Of a DNA stretch of 64,000 nt, positions 38,295 to 47,369 are shown piece by piece. The notes beneath the pieces are model-generated. The model saw nothing but the letters and a program-made list of their open reading frames with translations, did no database searches and was not told the DNA's origin. Location of the stretch: assembly GCF_002095535.1 (NCBI RefSeq), contig NZ_MLJI01000001.1:248001-312000 (forward strand), read 5' to 3'. The position numbers and the translations under genes are program-made. This DNA comes from Pantoea cypripedii (GTDB lineage Bacteria > Pseudomonadota > Gammaproteobacteria > Enterobacterales > Enterobacteriaceae). Every line of letters starts with the position of its first letter. The first letter of the stretch is position 1.

Positions 38295-39626
38295 ATGCAG
38301 CTGTTTTCCTCCTCTGATAAGACACTCTGGCGGCTGGCGCTGCCGATGATCCTCTCGAATATCACGGTGCCATTGCTTGGCGTGGTAGATACCGCAGTGA
38401 TTGGCCATCTCGATAGTCCGATCTATCTCGGTGGCGTGGCTGTGGGTAGCACTGCAACCAGCTTCATTTTTATGCTGCTGCTGTTTTTACGCATGAGTAC
38501 AACCGGACTGACTGCCCAGGCATTTGGTGCCAGCGATAAAACGGCGTTGGCGCGTGCGCTTACCCAACCGTTGCTTATCGCATTGATCGCAGGCGTGTTG
38601 TTTATGTTGCTGCGCACACCTGTCGGCAATCTGGCGGCTGCGCTCATGGGGGGCAGCGTTGCGGTACAGCAGCAGGCACAACTGTTTATTCAGATTCGCT
38701 GGCTCAGTGCTCCCGCCACACTGGCTAATCTGGTGCTCCTCGGCTGGTTGCTGGGCGTGCAGTATGCGCGTGCGCCCGTTGTTTTGCTGGTAGTGGGCAA
38801 CCTGGTCAATATTCTGCTGGATCTGCTGTTTGTGCTCGGCCTGCACTGGGGTGTGGCAGGCGCTGCTGCGGCTACGGCACTGGCTGAATATGTCACCCTG
38901 GGTGTCGGGCTGTTAATGGTCGCGCGCGTATTAAAGCTACGTGGCATTGATTTCACCCTGCTGAAAGAGAGCTGGCGCGGTGGCGCCGCTCGCCTGTTTC
39001 GTCTCAATCGCGACATTATGTTGCGCTCATTTCTGCTGCAAATCTGTTTTGCTTCTCTGACCATCTTTGGCGCGCGCATTGGGCCGGATGTGGTCGCAGT
39101 CAACGCGGTTCTGCTGATGTTTCTCACTTTCACAGCCTACGCACTGGATGGCTTCGCTTATGCGGTTGAAGCCTGCTCTGGTGAAGCGGTTGGTGCGAAA
39201 GATCGCAGCCAGTTGTTGCTGGTCTGGCACGCGGCCTGCCGTCAGGCGGGTCTGGTGGCGTTGCTGTTCGCCATGATGTATGCCCTGTGCGGGGTGCAAA
39301 TTGTCGGGTTGCTGACCTCGCTGGACGAACTCCGCGAAGCCGCCGATCGTTACCTGGTGTGGCAGGTGGTGATGCCCCTGGTGGGGGTATGGTGTTATCT
39401 GCTGGATGGCATGTTTATCGGCGCGACGCGTGGCAGGGAAATGCGTAACAGCATGGCGCTGGCGGCGCTGGGTTATGGCCTGTCGTTGCTCACCTTACCC
39501 TGGCTGGGAAATCATGGTTTGTGGCTGGCGGTGACGGTATTTCTGGCATTACGCGGACTCACGTTGTGGCTGGTCTGGCGCCGTCACTGGCGTCATGATA
39601 CTTGGTTTTCGTATAGTGGAATATAA
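38295..39626 (+). CDS. dinF: MATE-family efflux protein DinF
   Basis: Na+ or H+-coupled multidrug efflux protein, SOS-inducible through the lexA transcript. 443 residues, 12 TM helices, MATE core. The start MQLFSSSDKTLWRLALP aligns with the E. coli N-terminus. Confidence 0.95.
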   Translation: MQLFSSSDKTLWRLALPMILSNITVPLLGVVDTAVIGHLDSPIYLGGVAVGSTATSFIFMLLLFLRMSTTGLTAQAFGASDKTALARALTQPLLIALIAGVLFMLLRTPVGNLAAALMGGSVAVQQQAQLFIQIRWLSAPATLANLVLLGWLLGVQYARAPVVLLVVGNLVNILLDLLFVLGLHWGVAGAAAATALAEYVTLGVGLLMVARVLKLRGIDFTLLKESWRGGAARLFRLNRDIMLRSFLLQICFASLTIFGARIGPDVVAVNAVLLMFLTFTAYALDGFAYAVEACSGEAVGAKDRSQLLLVWHAACRQAGLVALLFAMMYALCGVQIVGLLTSLDELREAADRYLVWQVVMPLVGVWCYLLDGMFIGATRGREMRNSMALAALGYGLSLLTLPWLGNHGLWLAVTVFLALRGLTLWLVWRRHWRHDTWFSYSGI

Positions 39627-39783
39627 CCTGTTAATTACAGATTAATCCGTAAGTGTGCTACCTGATATTCATTGCCTACTATAATTATCCTTAACAACGC
39701 AATTAAGTAGCGTGTTATATCGGTTTTTACCTTCAGGAAATGGGTATGCCGTCAACTCACTGGAAACGACATGGAGTACGGTT

Positions 39784-39996
39784 ATGAACAAAGACGAAGC
39801 GAGTGGAAACTGGAAGCAATTCAAAGGGAAAGTGAAAGAAAAATGGGGCAAGCTGACCGATGATGATATGACCGTCATCGAAGGGAAACGCGATCAGCTT
39901 GTCGGTAAAATTCAGGAACGCTACGGTTACGCGAAAGATCAGGCCGAGCGTGAAGTGAAAGACTGGGAAGGTCACAACAAGGATTATCGCTGGTAA
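39784..39996 (+). CDS. yjbJ: CsbD-family stress protein YjbJ
   Basis: 70 residues, small, charged and helical: NKDEASGNWKQFKGKVKEKW is the CsbD hallmark, ending in KDWEGHNKDYRW. E. coli YjbJ is abundant and RpoS-dependent; function unknown. The ATG at 39784 is preceded by GGAGTACGGTT. A TATAAT at 39680-39685 is a plausible -10 for this gene. Confidence 0.93.
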   Translation: MNKDEASGNWKQFKGKVKEKWGKLTDDDMTVIEGKRDQLVGKIQERYGYAKDQAEREVKDWEGHNKDYRW

Positions 39997-40065
39997 CGGA
40001 CCCGTTTAAGGACGATGCTCCTAAGCTCCGATCCTGATGATCGGGATGGCACAAGGAGGTGCCAT

Positions 40066-40587
40066 TTATCCCTTCCTCAACCGCTTTTTACCCTCAACCT
40101 GATGATCGTGATCGCAGCTGTCATGATGAGTACAGGCTTCCACTTCGGCACAATTTTCACACAGCCCGTGCGCTTCAATCACGCTATGGCGTAACGTAAA
40201 ACCGGCTTGTTCAGCCAATCCGGAAATGATCTTTTCGACACCATGCGCATGTTTTTCACTGACGGCGGCACAGCGGTCACAAACCAGCATTACTGAGGTG
40301 TGTGCAGGTTCATCAAAATGATGGCAGACCACGTAGCTGTTGTTGGATTCAACGCGATGGATAAATCCCTGCTCCAGCAGAAAATCCAGTGCGCGATAGA
40401 TGGTTGGTGGTTTTGCCTGGGGTTCACTAACGCGCAATTGATCCAGTAAATCATAAGCACTGATCGATCCATTTTGTTCTGCCATCAGGCGTAGCACTTC
40501 GGCACGTTGTGTGGTCAGACGCACGCCGCGTTGCAGGCAAAGCGTTTCAGCCTGGTTCAGAAGTTGGTCTGGCGACAAATTTGACAT
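40066..40587 (-). CDS. zur: Zinc uptake regulator Zur (Fur family)
   Basis: Represses zinc uptake genes when zinc-bound. 173 residues from ATG 40587 (MSNLSPDQLL); the frame is open to 40629 without a ribosome site. Winged HTH with AKPPTIYRALDFLLEQGFIHRVES, then a dimer domain with zinc ligands in CHHFDEPAHTSVMLVCDRC and HGLCENCAEVEAC. The His/Cys-rich tail (THHDSCDHDHQ) is longer in His than usual. Confidence 0.95.
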   Translation of the reverse strand: MSNLSPDQLLNQAETLCLQRGVRLTTQRAEVLRLMAEQNGSISAYDLLDQLRVSEPQAKPPTIYRALDFLLEQGFIHRVESNNSYVVCHHFDEPAHTSVMLVCDRCAAVSEKHAHGVEKIISGLAEQAGFTLRHSVIEAHGLCENCAEVEACTHHDSCDHDHQVEGKKRLRKG

Positions 40588-41036
40588 AAGTGTTCTCCGG
40601 GTGGCGAGTGATGTTATTTTATCACACAAATTTTTACGCTGCTGTGATTGCTTTTCTCGCTAAACATTGCCAGGAAAAATCTTGTTTTTCATAAGATTAA
40701 TATCAGTGTTATTCCCCTTTTTTTCTCATATTGTCATCTGCGTTCCTTATTACGGATTTATTATCAAACCGGCTAATCGGTTTTTGCTTTGCAACTCACC
40801 GACTTAGCGTCTAAGGTTCAAAAGGGCTTAAGTAATAGCTGGCCTCAATTTAGATATCGTTTAATTTTTTGCATAAATACACGACAGATTGCTGCGCCAG
40901 CAGTCAATTCTGCGAATAGCAGTGCTATTTCCTTTTATTTCACAGCAATAAATCGTTAGCCCAGGTTCACAATAAGGGCTGGTAAATTGTTTCGTCGATG
41001 ACATGGTCACGACATTTGAAAGGTGATGGCAGGCTC
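40588..41036. other. 449-bp intergenic region between zur and the TraF-like gene
   Basis: AT-rich and without a credible gene. A dyad GTGATGTTATTTTATCAC at 40608-40625 overlaps the likely zur promoter and could be an operator. It is only loosely like the Zur box, so no assignment is made. The promoter of the downstream gene must lie here but was not identified. Confidence 0.45.
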
Positions 41037-42287
41037 ATGGTGAAGACATTATTCAGGCGCAAAAAAGTTGCTTATCTTGTTGTTTTGAATTCAGTATTTC
41101 TTTCCTCTTCAGCTCTGGCAGCAGGTACCTGGTACGACGCACGTAATGACGCAATGGGCGGTACCGGTGTTGCGTCTTCCACCTGGAGCTCCGCGGTACT
41201 GGCGAACCCGGCATTGATGACCAAAGCAAAACCTGATGATGACGTAAGCATCATTTTCCCTTCAGCGGGTGTGCAGGTTACCGATAAAGACAAACTGATT
41301 AATAAAGTCGATGACATTACGGATACCGTCGACCGTTATCAGGATGTGATTAATAACTTAACCTTCCAGGATTACCTCAATGGCTACCCGCAGCTCAAAG
41401 CTGCCGCAGGGGATATGGCGAATCAGTTGAGTGACCTGCGTGGCAACAAAGCGGATGGCTCCGCTGGTGTGGCTCTGGCTGTCACCGTGCCAAATGAAAC
41501 ATTGCCCTTTGCGTTTATCACCAAGGCTTATGGCACTGCGCATGTCCGGGCGAATGTGGCACAAAGCGACATTGATTATCTGAACGGCGTGGCCGATGGC
41601 ACGATCATTCCGGTGCCGGGTGATGAAGACAATTTGCGTTCCAGCGCGAATGGCCTGGCTGCATTGGTCACGGATTACGGTATCGCAGTAGCGCACCAGT
41701 TTACTATTGCGGGCCATCCGGTCTCTGTCGGCATCACGCCAAAGCTGCAGAAAACCTGGTTGTATAATTACACCGCCAGCATCTACAACTACGACAAAAG
41801 CGACATCAATAACAGCCGCTATCGCAGTTCCGATATCGGTTTCAACGTGGATGCCGGTATCGCCACGGATTTCGCCGACAACTGGACTTTCGGGTTGACC
41901 GGTCAGAACCTGATTTCGCGCAACATCGATACCAAAGAAGTGGATGGCTATCGTGATACTTACCAAATCCGTCCGCTGGTCACCACCGGCCTGGCCTGGA
42001 ACTACGGCCCCGTCACCCTGACTGGCGATGTCGATCTGACGCAAACGAAGCGTTTTAAATCAGAAGATAGCAGCCAGTACGTTGGCGTGGGTGGAGAATA
42101 TCGTGTGCTGGACTGGTTGCAGTTGCGTGCCGGTTATCGCGCCGATATGAAGTCGAATGACACCAACGTTTTCACCGCCGGTTTTGGTCTGTCGCCGTTT
42201 AACAATACGGTACATCTGGATCTGGCTGGTTCGGTTGGTGCTGACAATACCTGGGGTGCAATGTTGCAGCTCGGATTTAACTTCTGA
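41037..42287 (+). CDS. Outer-membrane beta-barrel protein of the TraF_2 / conjugal-transfer-TraF-like family
   Basis: 416 residues from ATG 41037, with a Sec signal peptide ending SSSALA. The mature chain begins with the GTWYDARNDAMGGTGVASS type sequence typical of FadL/OmpP1-like and TraF_2 proteins, has alternating hydrophobic strands and ends in Phe (QLGFNF), the outer-membrane assembly signal. Such chromosomal proteins are often annotated as TraF but are not near conjugation genes. It replaces yjbL/yjbM between zur and dusA. Function unknown; a lipid or hydrophobic-compound channel is possible. An ATG at 40998 would spoil the signal peptide. Confidence 0.75.
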   Translation: MVKTLFRRKKVAYLVVLNSVFLSSSALAAGTWYDARNDAMGGTGVASSTWSSAVLANPALMTKAKPDDDVSIIFPSAGVQVTDKDKLINKVDDITDTVDRYQDVINNLTFQDYLNGYPQLKAAAGDMANQLSDLRGNKADGSAGVALAVTVPNETLPFAFITKAYGTAHVRANVAQSDIDYLNGVADGTIIPVPGDEDNLRSSANGLAALVTDYGIAVAHQFTIAGHPVSVGITPKLQKTWLYNYTASIYNYDKSDINNSRYRSSDIGFNVDAGIATDFADNWTFGLTGQNLISRNIDTKEVDGYRDTYQIRPLVTTGLAWNYGPVTLTGDVDLTQTKRFKSEDSSQYVGVGGEYRVLDWLQLRAGYRADMKSNDTNVFTAGFGLSPFNNTVHLDLAGSVGADNTWGAMLQLGFNF

Positions 42288-42385
42288 TCGATGTTCTTCA
42301 CACCGACGGGCGGCTGTGTCGCCCGTCAATCCTGTGATATGATTGCGCAGATTCTCATCACTTAACCCCGGATTTACTGCGTTTC

Positions 42386-43381
42386 ATGACCGATACCTTC
42401 TCTTCGCAACGTTTTTCCATTGCTCCCATGCTCGACTGGACTGACCGTCACTGTCGTTATTTTCACCGCAAATTAAGCGGCGATACGCTGCTTTACACCG
42501 AAATGGTGACCACCGGCGCAATCATTCATGGTAAGGGCGATTATCTGGCCTTTAGCGAGGATGAACATCCGGTCGCACTGCAACTGGGTGGCAGCGATCC
42601 GGCGGCGTTAGCGCAGTGTGCACAGCTGGCAGAAGCGCGTGGTTATGACGAGATCAACCTTAATGTGGGGTGTCCGTCCGATCGTGTGCAGAATGGTCGC
42701 TTCGGCGCCTGTCTGATGGGAGAAGCTGCGCTGGTCGCGGATGGTATTAAAGCGATGCGCGATGTGGTGAGCATTCCGGTGACAGTGAAAACCCGCATCG
42801 GCATTGACGATCAGGATAGCTACGCCTTCCTGTGCGATTTCGTTGGCACCGTGGCGCAGCAGGGGGGTTGTGACACCTTCATTATCCACGCGCGTAAAGC
42901 CTGGCTTTCTGGTCTTAGCCCGAAAGAAAATCGTGAGATTCCGCCACTCGACTATCCACGCGTGTATCAACTGAAGCGTGATTTCCCGCATTTAACCATG
43001 GCGATCAATGGCGGTATCAAAACGCTGGAAGAGGCGAAAATCCACCTGCAACATATGGATGGCGTGATGATGGGGCGCGAAGCCTATCAGAACCCCGGCA
43101 TTCTGGCGCAGGTTGACCGTGAACTGTTTGGGCGCGATACCCCGGTGGCGGATCCCGTGGCGGTGGTGCGCAGCATGTACCCCTATATCGAAGCGGAGCT
43201 GGCGAAAGGAACTTACCTTGGCCACGTCACGCGCCATATGCTGGGACTATTTCAGGGGATCCCCGGCGCACGCCAATGGCGTCGTTATCTGAGCGAAAAT
43301 GCGCACAAACCGGGAGCGGATGTGCGCGTGCTGGAAGCCGCACTGGCACTGGTGGCGGATAAGATCCCACAGGAAGCCTGA
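42386..43381 (+). CDS. dusA: tRNA-dihydrouridine(20/20a) synthase
   Basis: FMN enzyme reducing uridines 20 and 20a of tRNA. 331 residues, TIM barrel. Catalytic Cys in [19 protein letters not shown], Lys in [11 protein letters not shown] and His in IIHARKAW are visible, plus the DusA-specific C-terminal helical part. Starts [22 protein letters not shown]. Confidence 0.97.
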   Translation: MTDTFSSQRFSIAPMLDWTDRHCRYFHRKLSGDTLLYTEMVTTGAIIHGKGDYLAFSEDEHPVALQLGGSDPAALAQCAQLAEARGYDEINLNVGCPSDRVQNGRFGACLMGEAALVADGIKAMRDVVSIPVTVKTRIGIDDQDSYAFLCDFVGTVAQQGGCDTFIIHARKAWLSGLSPKENREIPPLDYPRVYQLKRDFPHLTMAINGGIKTLEEAKIHLQHMDGVMMGREAYQNPGILAQVDRELFGRDTPVADPVAVVRSMYPYIEAELAKGTYLGHVTRHMLGLFQGIPGARQWRRYLSENAHKPGADVRVLEAALALVADKIPQEA

Positions 43382-43388
43382 TTTGATT

Positions 43389-43418
43389 CGTGATGGCGCG
43401 ATTTATCGCGTCGTCACG
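43389..43418. repeat. REP-like palindrome after dusA
   Basis: Imperfect 30-bp palindrome with the core GGCGCGATTTATCGCG (43395-43410), related to the REP units at 13238 and 25270. Possibly serves as the dusA 3' hairpin. Confidence 0.7.
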
Positions 43419-43547
43419 GCAGATCTCTGATCTGGCATCACAGAACTCAGTTTTATTTACACCACAAGTTAGTGAATCTCACCATTTTATCTGCACGCCA
43501 GGCACATCACTTTCAATAATATCAGTGGGTTGCCGCAATCCTCATCC

Positions 43548-43563
43548 TGGCACGTATTTTGTA
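43548..43563 (+). promoter_or_regulatory. Sigma-54 promoter of pspG
   Basis: TGGCACGTATTTTGTA: the -24 GG and the -12 element (GT instead of GC) have correct spacing, 35 bp before the pspG start. E. coli pspG is transcribed by sigma-54 RNA polymerase with PspF. Confidence 0.85.
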
Positions 43564-43597
43564 ATGCATTCCCTGTTACCAACACAGGAGAGCCTTC

Positions 43598-43864
43598 GTG
43601 GAAATATTATTTGTTATCGGCTTTTTTCTTATGCTGCTGCTGACCGGCGTGTCATTGCTGGGCGTGATTGCTGCGCTGATTGTTGCAACGGTGCTGATGT
43701 TCCTCGGTGGGTTGTTTGCGCTTGTTATCAAATTGTTGCCGTGGCTGGTGCTGGTCGTGGTCGCTGTCTGGTTATATCGTGCCTTCACCACGCCTGATGG
43801 CGAAATAAAGATGCAGCGACTGAAAAGAAAAATCAGTAAGTTAGAGAAGGATAGCTGGCGCTAA
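43598..43864 (+). CDS. pspG: Phage shock protein G
   Basis: 88 residues, GTG start after CAGGAGAGCCTTC. Two hydrophobic segments (about 2-45 and 46-65) followed by a basic tail. The N-terminal half (ILFVIGFFLMLLLTGVSLLG) is nearly identical to E. coli PspG, an inner-membrane member of the Psp envelope-stress regulon; the tail diverges. The sigma-54 promoter just upstream supports the call. Confidence 0.93.
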   Translation: MEILFVIGFFLMLLLTGVSLLGVIAALIVATVLMFLGGLFALVIKLLPWLVLVVVAVWLYRAFTTPDGEIKMQRLKRKISKLEKDSWR

Positions 43865-44007
43865 ATGCGGGTGTGATCACAGAGTTAATCATTGCTTAGT
43901 ACAAATACGCAATTAAACATATTTTTTACTTATGTTTTCTGTCAGGATAGCTGCCGTTGAGTCAACAATGAATTCATCGCCGCTGTCCCTACACCAGCGC
44001 GAACTAT

Positions 44008-44041
44008 AAAAAAGAAAAAGGGGCTTCCTACGGGAAGCCCC
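44008..44041 (-). terminator. Terminator of qorA
   Basis: GGGGCTTCC with GGAAGCCCC around CGTA, read on the minus strand, followed by TTTTTCTTTTTT. It lies 16 bp past the qorA stop. Confidence 0.9.
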
Positions 44042-44056
44042 GTTTGCTTTCTGGCG

Positions 44057-45040
44057 TCAGGGAATCAGCAGGCTGGATCCCAGCGTGGCGCGGCTTTCCA
44101 GTACCCGATGAGCCTCGGCCGCATCGCTCAGCGCAAATTTTTGCTGTTCCGGCACGGTGATTTTAATCGCATGGCTGGCGATCAGAGAAAACAGTTCAGC
44201 ACTGGCTCTGTCGAGTTCTTCACGGTTAGTAATGTAGCCGAACAGCGAAGGGCGAGTGACAAACAGCGACCCTTTCTTATTCAGAATCCCCAAATCGACA
44301 CCGGTTACTGCACCGGAAGCATTACCAAAACTCACCATAAGGCCATGACGGCGCAGGCTATCGAGTGAAGGTTCCCAGGTATCTTTACCGACTGAGTCGT
44401 ACACCACCGCCACTTTTTTACCGTTCGTCAGCTCGCTGACACGCTGCGCAATATCCTCGTCGCGATAGTTAATAGTGGCCCAGGCTCCGGCATCTTTGGC
44501 CATCTGCGCTTTTTCGGCTGAGCCGACGGTGCCAATCAGGTGCGCACCTAACGCTTTTGCCCACTGGCAGGCAATCAGGCCAACGCCGCCAGCCGCCGCG
44601 TGAAACAGGAAAGTCTCATCCGGTTTAACTTTATAAGTCTGACGCAGCAGATATTGCACCGTCAGACCTTTCAGGAACGAGGCGGCTCCCTGCTCAAAAC
44701 TGATACGCTCCGGCAAAATCACCAGACGATCTTCGTGCACATTGTGCGCCTCGCTGTACGCGCCGAGGGATGACTGGCAGTAGACCACACGGTCGCCCAC
44801 CTTAAAACGCGTGACCGCAGAACCGACTTTTTTCACCACGCCCGCCGCTTCGGTGCCCAGCCCGGATGGCTTCGCCGCGACCGGATATAATCCGCTGCGC
44901 ACGTAAGTGTCGATGTAATTGATGCCAATCGCCCGGTTTTCCACCTGCACTTCATGTTCAGCGGGATCGGCAAGATCAAAATCCACCCATTGCAACACTT
45001 CAGGGCCGCCGTGTTCGTTGAACTGAATACGCTTTGCCAT
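44057..45040 (-). CDS. qorA: NADPH:quinone oxidoreductase, zeta-crystallin type
   Basis: Cytosolic MDR-superfamily reductase of quinones, lacking catalytic zinc. 327 residues. NADPH-binding loop HAAAGGVGLIACQWAKALGA. Starts MAKRIQFNEHGGPEVLQWVD. Divergent from dnaB with a 74-bp gap, as in E. coli. Confidence 0.96.
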   Translation of the reverse strand: MAKRIQFNEHGGPEVLQWVDFDLADPAEHEVQVENRAIGINYIDTYVRSGLYPVAAKPSGLGTEAAGVVKKVGSAVTRFKVGDRVVYCQSSLGAYSEAHNVHEDRLVILPERISFEQGAASFLKGLTVQYLLRQTYKVKPDETFLFHAAAGGVGLIACQWAKALGAHLIGTVGSAEKAQMAKDAGAWATINYRDEDIAQRVSELTNGKKVAVVYDSVGKDTWEPSLDSLRRHGLMVSFGNASGAVTGVDLGILNKKGSLFVTRPSLFGYITNREELDRASAELFSLIASHAIKITVPEQQKFALSDAAEAHRVLESRATLGSSLLIP

Positions 45041-45114
45041 TCTGACTCCTGTGATTGTTCAGCCTGTGACGTTATACTTGCGCGTCACTACTTAAGATCG
45101 GTAATGCATTCACT

Positions 45115-46521
45115 ATGGCAGGAAATAAACCCACCAACAAATCGAACGAACCCCGCGACCGTCAGCTGGAAGGTGTGAAAATGCCGCCGCATTCCATTGA
45201 AGCGGAGCAGTCGGTACTCGGTGGGTTGATGCTGGATAACGAGCGCTGGGACAATGTGTCCGAGCGTGTGGTCGCGGATGATTTTTTCAATCGCTCACAC
45301 CGGCTGATCTTCTCCGAAATGCAACGGCTGCTGGAAGCCGGTCAACCGATCGACCTGATTACGCTGTCGGAATCGCTGGAAACACGTGGTGAGCTGGATA
45401 TGGCGGGGGGCTTTGCCTACCTGGCCGAACTGGCGAAAAACACCCCAAGTGCCGCGAACATTGGCGCTTATGCGGATATCGTACGTGAACGTGCGGTGGT
45501 GCGTGAAATGATCTCGGTGGCGAACCAGATCGCCGATGCCGGTTATGATCCGCAAGGGCGCAGTAGTGAAGATCTGCTCGATTTCGCCGAATCTAACGTC
45601 TTTAAAATCGCGGAACAGCGCGCCAATAAAGATGATGGCCCGAAAAACATTGAGCAAATCCTCGAAGCCACGGTATCGCGTATTGAATCGCTGGTTGCCA
45701 CGCCGCACGATGGTGTTACCGGGGTGGATACCGGTTACCAGGATCTGAACAAAAAAACCGCCGGTTTACAGGGCTCGGATCTGATTATCGTTGCCGCTCG
45801 TCCGTCGATGGGTAAAACCACGTTCGCCATGAACCTGTGCGAAAACGCTGCCATGCTGCAGGAAAAACCGGTACTGATCTTCAGTCTGGAGATGCCCAGC
45901 GAACAGATCATGATGCGTATGCTGGCTTCATTATCACGCGTTGATCAGACCCGTATCCGTACCGGCCAGCTGGAAGATGAAGACTGGGCGCGTATTTCGG
46001 CCACCATGGGTATCCTGCTGGAAAAGAAGAATATGTATATCGATGATTCTTCTGGTCTGACGCCGACGGAAGTGCGCTCCCGTGCACGCCGCATCTATCG
46101 TGAAAACGACGGTCTGAGCATGATCATGATCGACTACCTGCAATTGATGCGTGTGCCATCGCTGTCCGACAACCGTACGCTGGAGATTGCGGAGATCTCG
46201 CGCTCGCTGAAAGCGCTGGCAAAAGAGCTGAATGTGCCGGTCGTGGCGTTATCGCAGCTGAACCGATCGCTGGAGCAGCGTGCTGATAAGCGCCCGGTCA
46301 ACTCGGATCTGCGTGAATCCGGCTCGATCGAGCAGGATGCTGACCTGATCATGTTTATTTATCGTGATGAGGTTTATCACGAAAACAGCGATCTGAAAGG
46401 TATCGCTGAGATCATCATCGGTAAACAACGTAATGGACCGATCGGTACAGTACGTCTGACCTTCAATGGTCACTGGTCGCGTTTTGATAACTACGCAGGC
46501 CCGCAATACGACGACGAATAA
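45115..46521 (+). CDS. dnaB: Replicative DNA helicase DnaB
   Basis: Hexameric 5'-3' helicase at the replication fork. 468 residues. N-terminal domain with HSIEAEQSVLGGLMLDN, linker, then a RecA-like C-terminal motor: Walker A ARPSMGKTTFA, Walker B MIMIDYLQLM, and motif H4 RGSGSIEQ-type loop (LRESGSIEQDADLIMFIYRDE). No intein. Confidence 0.98.
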   Translation: MAGNKPTNKSNEPRDRQLEGVKMPPHSIEAEQSVLGGLMLDNERWDNVSERVVADDFFNRSHRLIFSEMQRLLEAGQPIDLITLSESLETRGELDMAGGFAYLAELAKNTPSAANIGAYADIVRERAVVREMISVANQIADAGYDPQGRSSEDLLDFAESNVFKIAEQRANKDDGPKNIEQILEATVSRIESLVATPHDGVTGVDTGYQDLNKKTAGLQGSDLIIVAARPSMGKTTFAMNLCENAAMLQEKPVLIFSLEMPSEQIMMRMLASLSRVDQTRIRTGQLEDEDWARISATMGILLEKKNMYIDDSSGLTPTEVRSRARRIYRENDGLSMIMIDYLQLMRVPSLSDNRTLEIAEISRSLKALAKELNVPVVALSQLNRSLEQRADKRPVNSDLRESGSIEQDADLIMFIYRDEVYHENSDLKGIAEIIIGKQRNGPIGTVRLTFNGHWSRFDNYAGPQYDDE

Positions 46522-46535
46522 TCCTCTTTCCCCCG

Positions 46536-46560
46536 ATGCATGCACGATTTGTGCATGCAT
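46536..46560. promoter_or_regulatory. Inverted repeat between dnaB and the Lrp-type regulator
   Basis: Perfect 10-bp arms ATGCATGCAC and GTGCATGCAT around GATTT, 14 bp after dnaB and 89 bp before the regulator. There is no T run, so an operator is more likely than a terminator. It contains TTTGTGCAT (46548-46556), also found twice upstream of yitT. Confidence 0.55.
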
Positions 46561-46649
46561 TTCACGTCATCACAAAATAGTGTTGGACAACCCCGTCTTT
46601 AATCAGGTTATCTGTAGCAAAGCGCACCCTATTACGCTGTGGAAGCAGA

Positions 46650-47141
46650 ATGACTCAGGTAGACGATTACGACCTTAAGATACTGACATTATTACAATCT
46701 AATGGCCGCCTCACTAACCAGGAACTCAGTGATTTGGTTGGCCTTTCGGCGTCGCAATGTTCACGCCGCCGCATCAATCTGGAACAGGCAAACCTGATTC
46801 TCGGCTATCACGCCCGGTTGTCGCCCGATGCTATCGGTCTCGGCATGGTGGGTTTGATTGAAGTGCGGCTGATTAATCACACCCCCGATTACGAAGAAAG
46901 TTTTCACCGGATGGTGGAGCAGGAAACCGCCATCGTTGATGCCTTTAAAACCACTGGCGATGCCGATTATCTGCTGAAAGTTGCCGTGTCAGACCTGGCT
47001 TCATTGAGCGCATTAATCAGCCAACTGGTGTCAGGCCATCAAAGCGTGGCCCATGTGAAAACGTCGGTGGTATTAAGCCGGTTAAAAGAGAACGGTTTGA
47101 TGATAATCCCCGAGCACAAAACGCGCCAAAAAAGTGCGTGA
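46650..47141 (+). CDS. Lrp/AsnC-family transcriptional regulator
   Basis: 163 residues. N-terminal HTH (DYDLKILTLLQSNGRLTNQE, then LSDLVGLSASQCSRRRINLE), then a RAM effector domain of about 85 residues (VGLIEVRLINH, AIVDAFKTTGDADYLLKVAVSDLASL). The ligand is unknown. GGAAG precedes the ATG. It sits between dnaB and tyrB, the position of alr in E. coli, next to a YitT-type membrane protein it may control. Confidence 0.9.
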   Translation: MTQVDDYDLKILTLLQSNGRLTNQELSDLVGLSASQCSRRRINLEQANLILGYHARLSPDAIGLGMVGLIEVRLINHTPDYEESFHRMVEQETAIVDAFKTTGDADYLLKVAVSDLASLSALISQLVSGHQSVAHVKTSVVLSRLKENGLMIIPEHKTRQKSA

Positions 47142-47169
47142 TGTGCTAGTCTGGTGCAATTAATGCCAT

Positions 47170-47341
47170 TCAAATGCAAAAAACGCGCACCAGATAACAG
47201 ATTTGTGCATGGATTTATGGATTAGTCATTCATCGATGCACAAAAACCTGCAATAAAGCGCCTTAGTTATCAATTGGATAATCACTGGCACCCATCGGCG
47301 ACGAGCAGACGTCGCCGATGTGGTGCGTTTTTTGCATTTGA
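47170..47341 (+). promoter_or_regulatory. Nested inverted repeats upstream of yitT: possible attenuator or operator array
   Basis: Outer arms 47170-47191 (TCAAATGCAAAAAACGC...) and 47322-47341 (GGTGCGTTTTTTGCATTTGA) are complementary apart from two bases. Within them lies an inverted repeat TTTGTGCATGGAT (47202-47214) / ATCGATGCACAAA (47232-47244). A strong terminator hairpin follows, CATCGGCGAC (47293-47302) / GTCGCCGATG (47311-47320), extended by GCACC/GGTGC and followed by six T (47328-47333). The outer pairing and the terminator compete for 47322-47326, so the two folds exclude each other. Confidence 0.6.
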
Positions 47342-47369
47342 ACCGCATCAATTGCAATGAGAAAAATCC

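Noticed and set aside
40608..40625. Zur box autoregulating zur
   Set aside because: The dyad GTGATGTTATTTTATCAC departs too much from the known Zur consensus to assign; kept only as an unnamed dyad.
43390..43797. 135-codon open frame overlapping pspG
   Set aside because: It is in a different frame from pspG, begins in the REP-like palindrome and has no coding character; pspG with its sigma-54 promoter explains the region.
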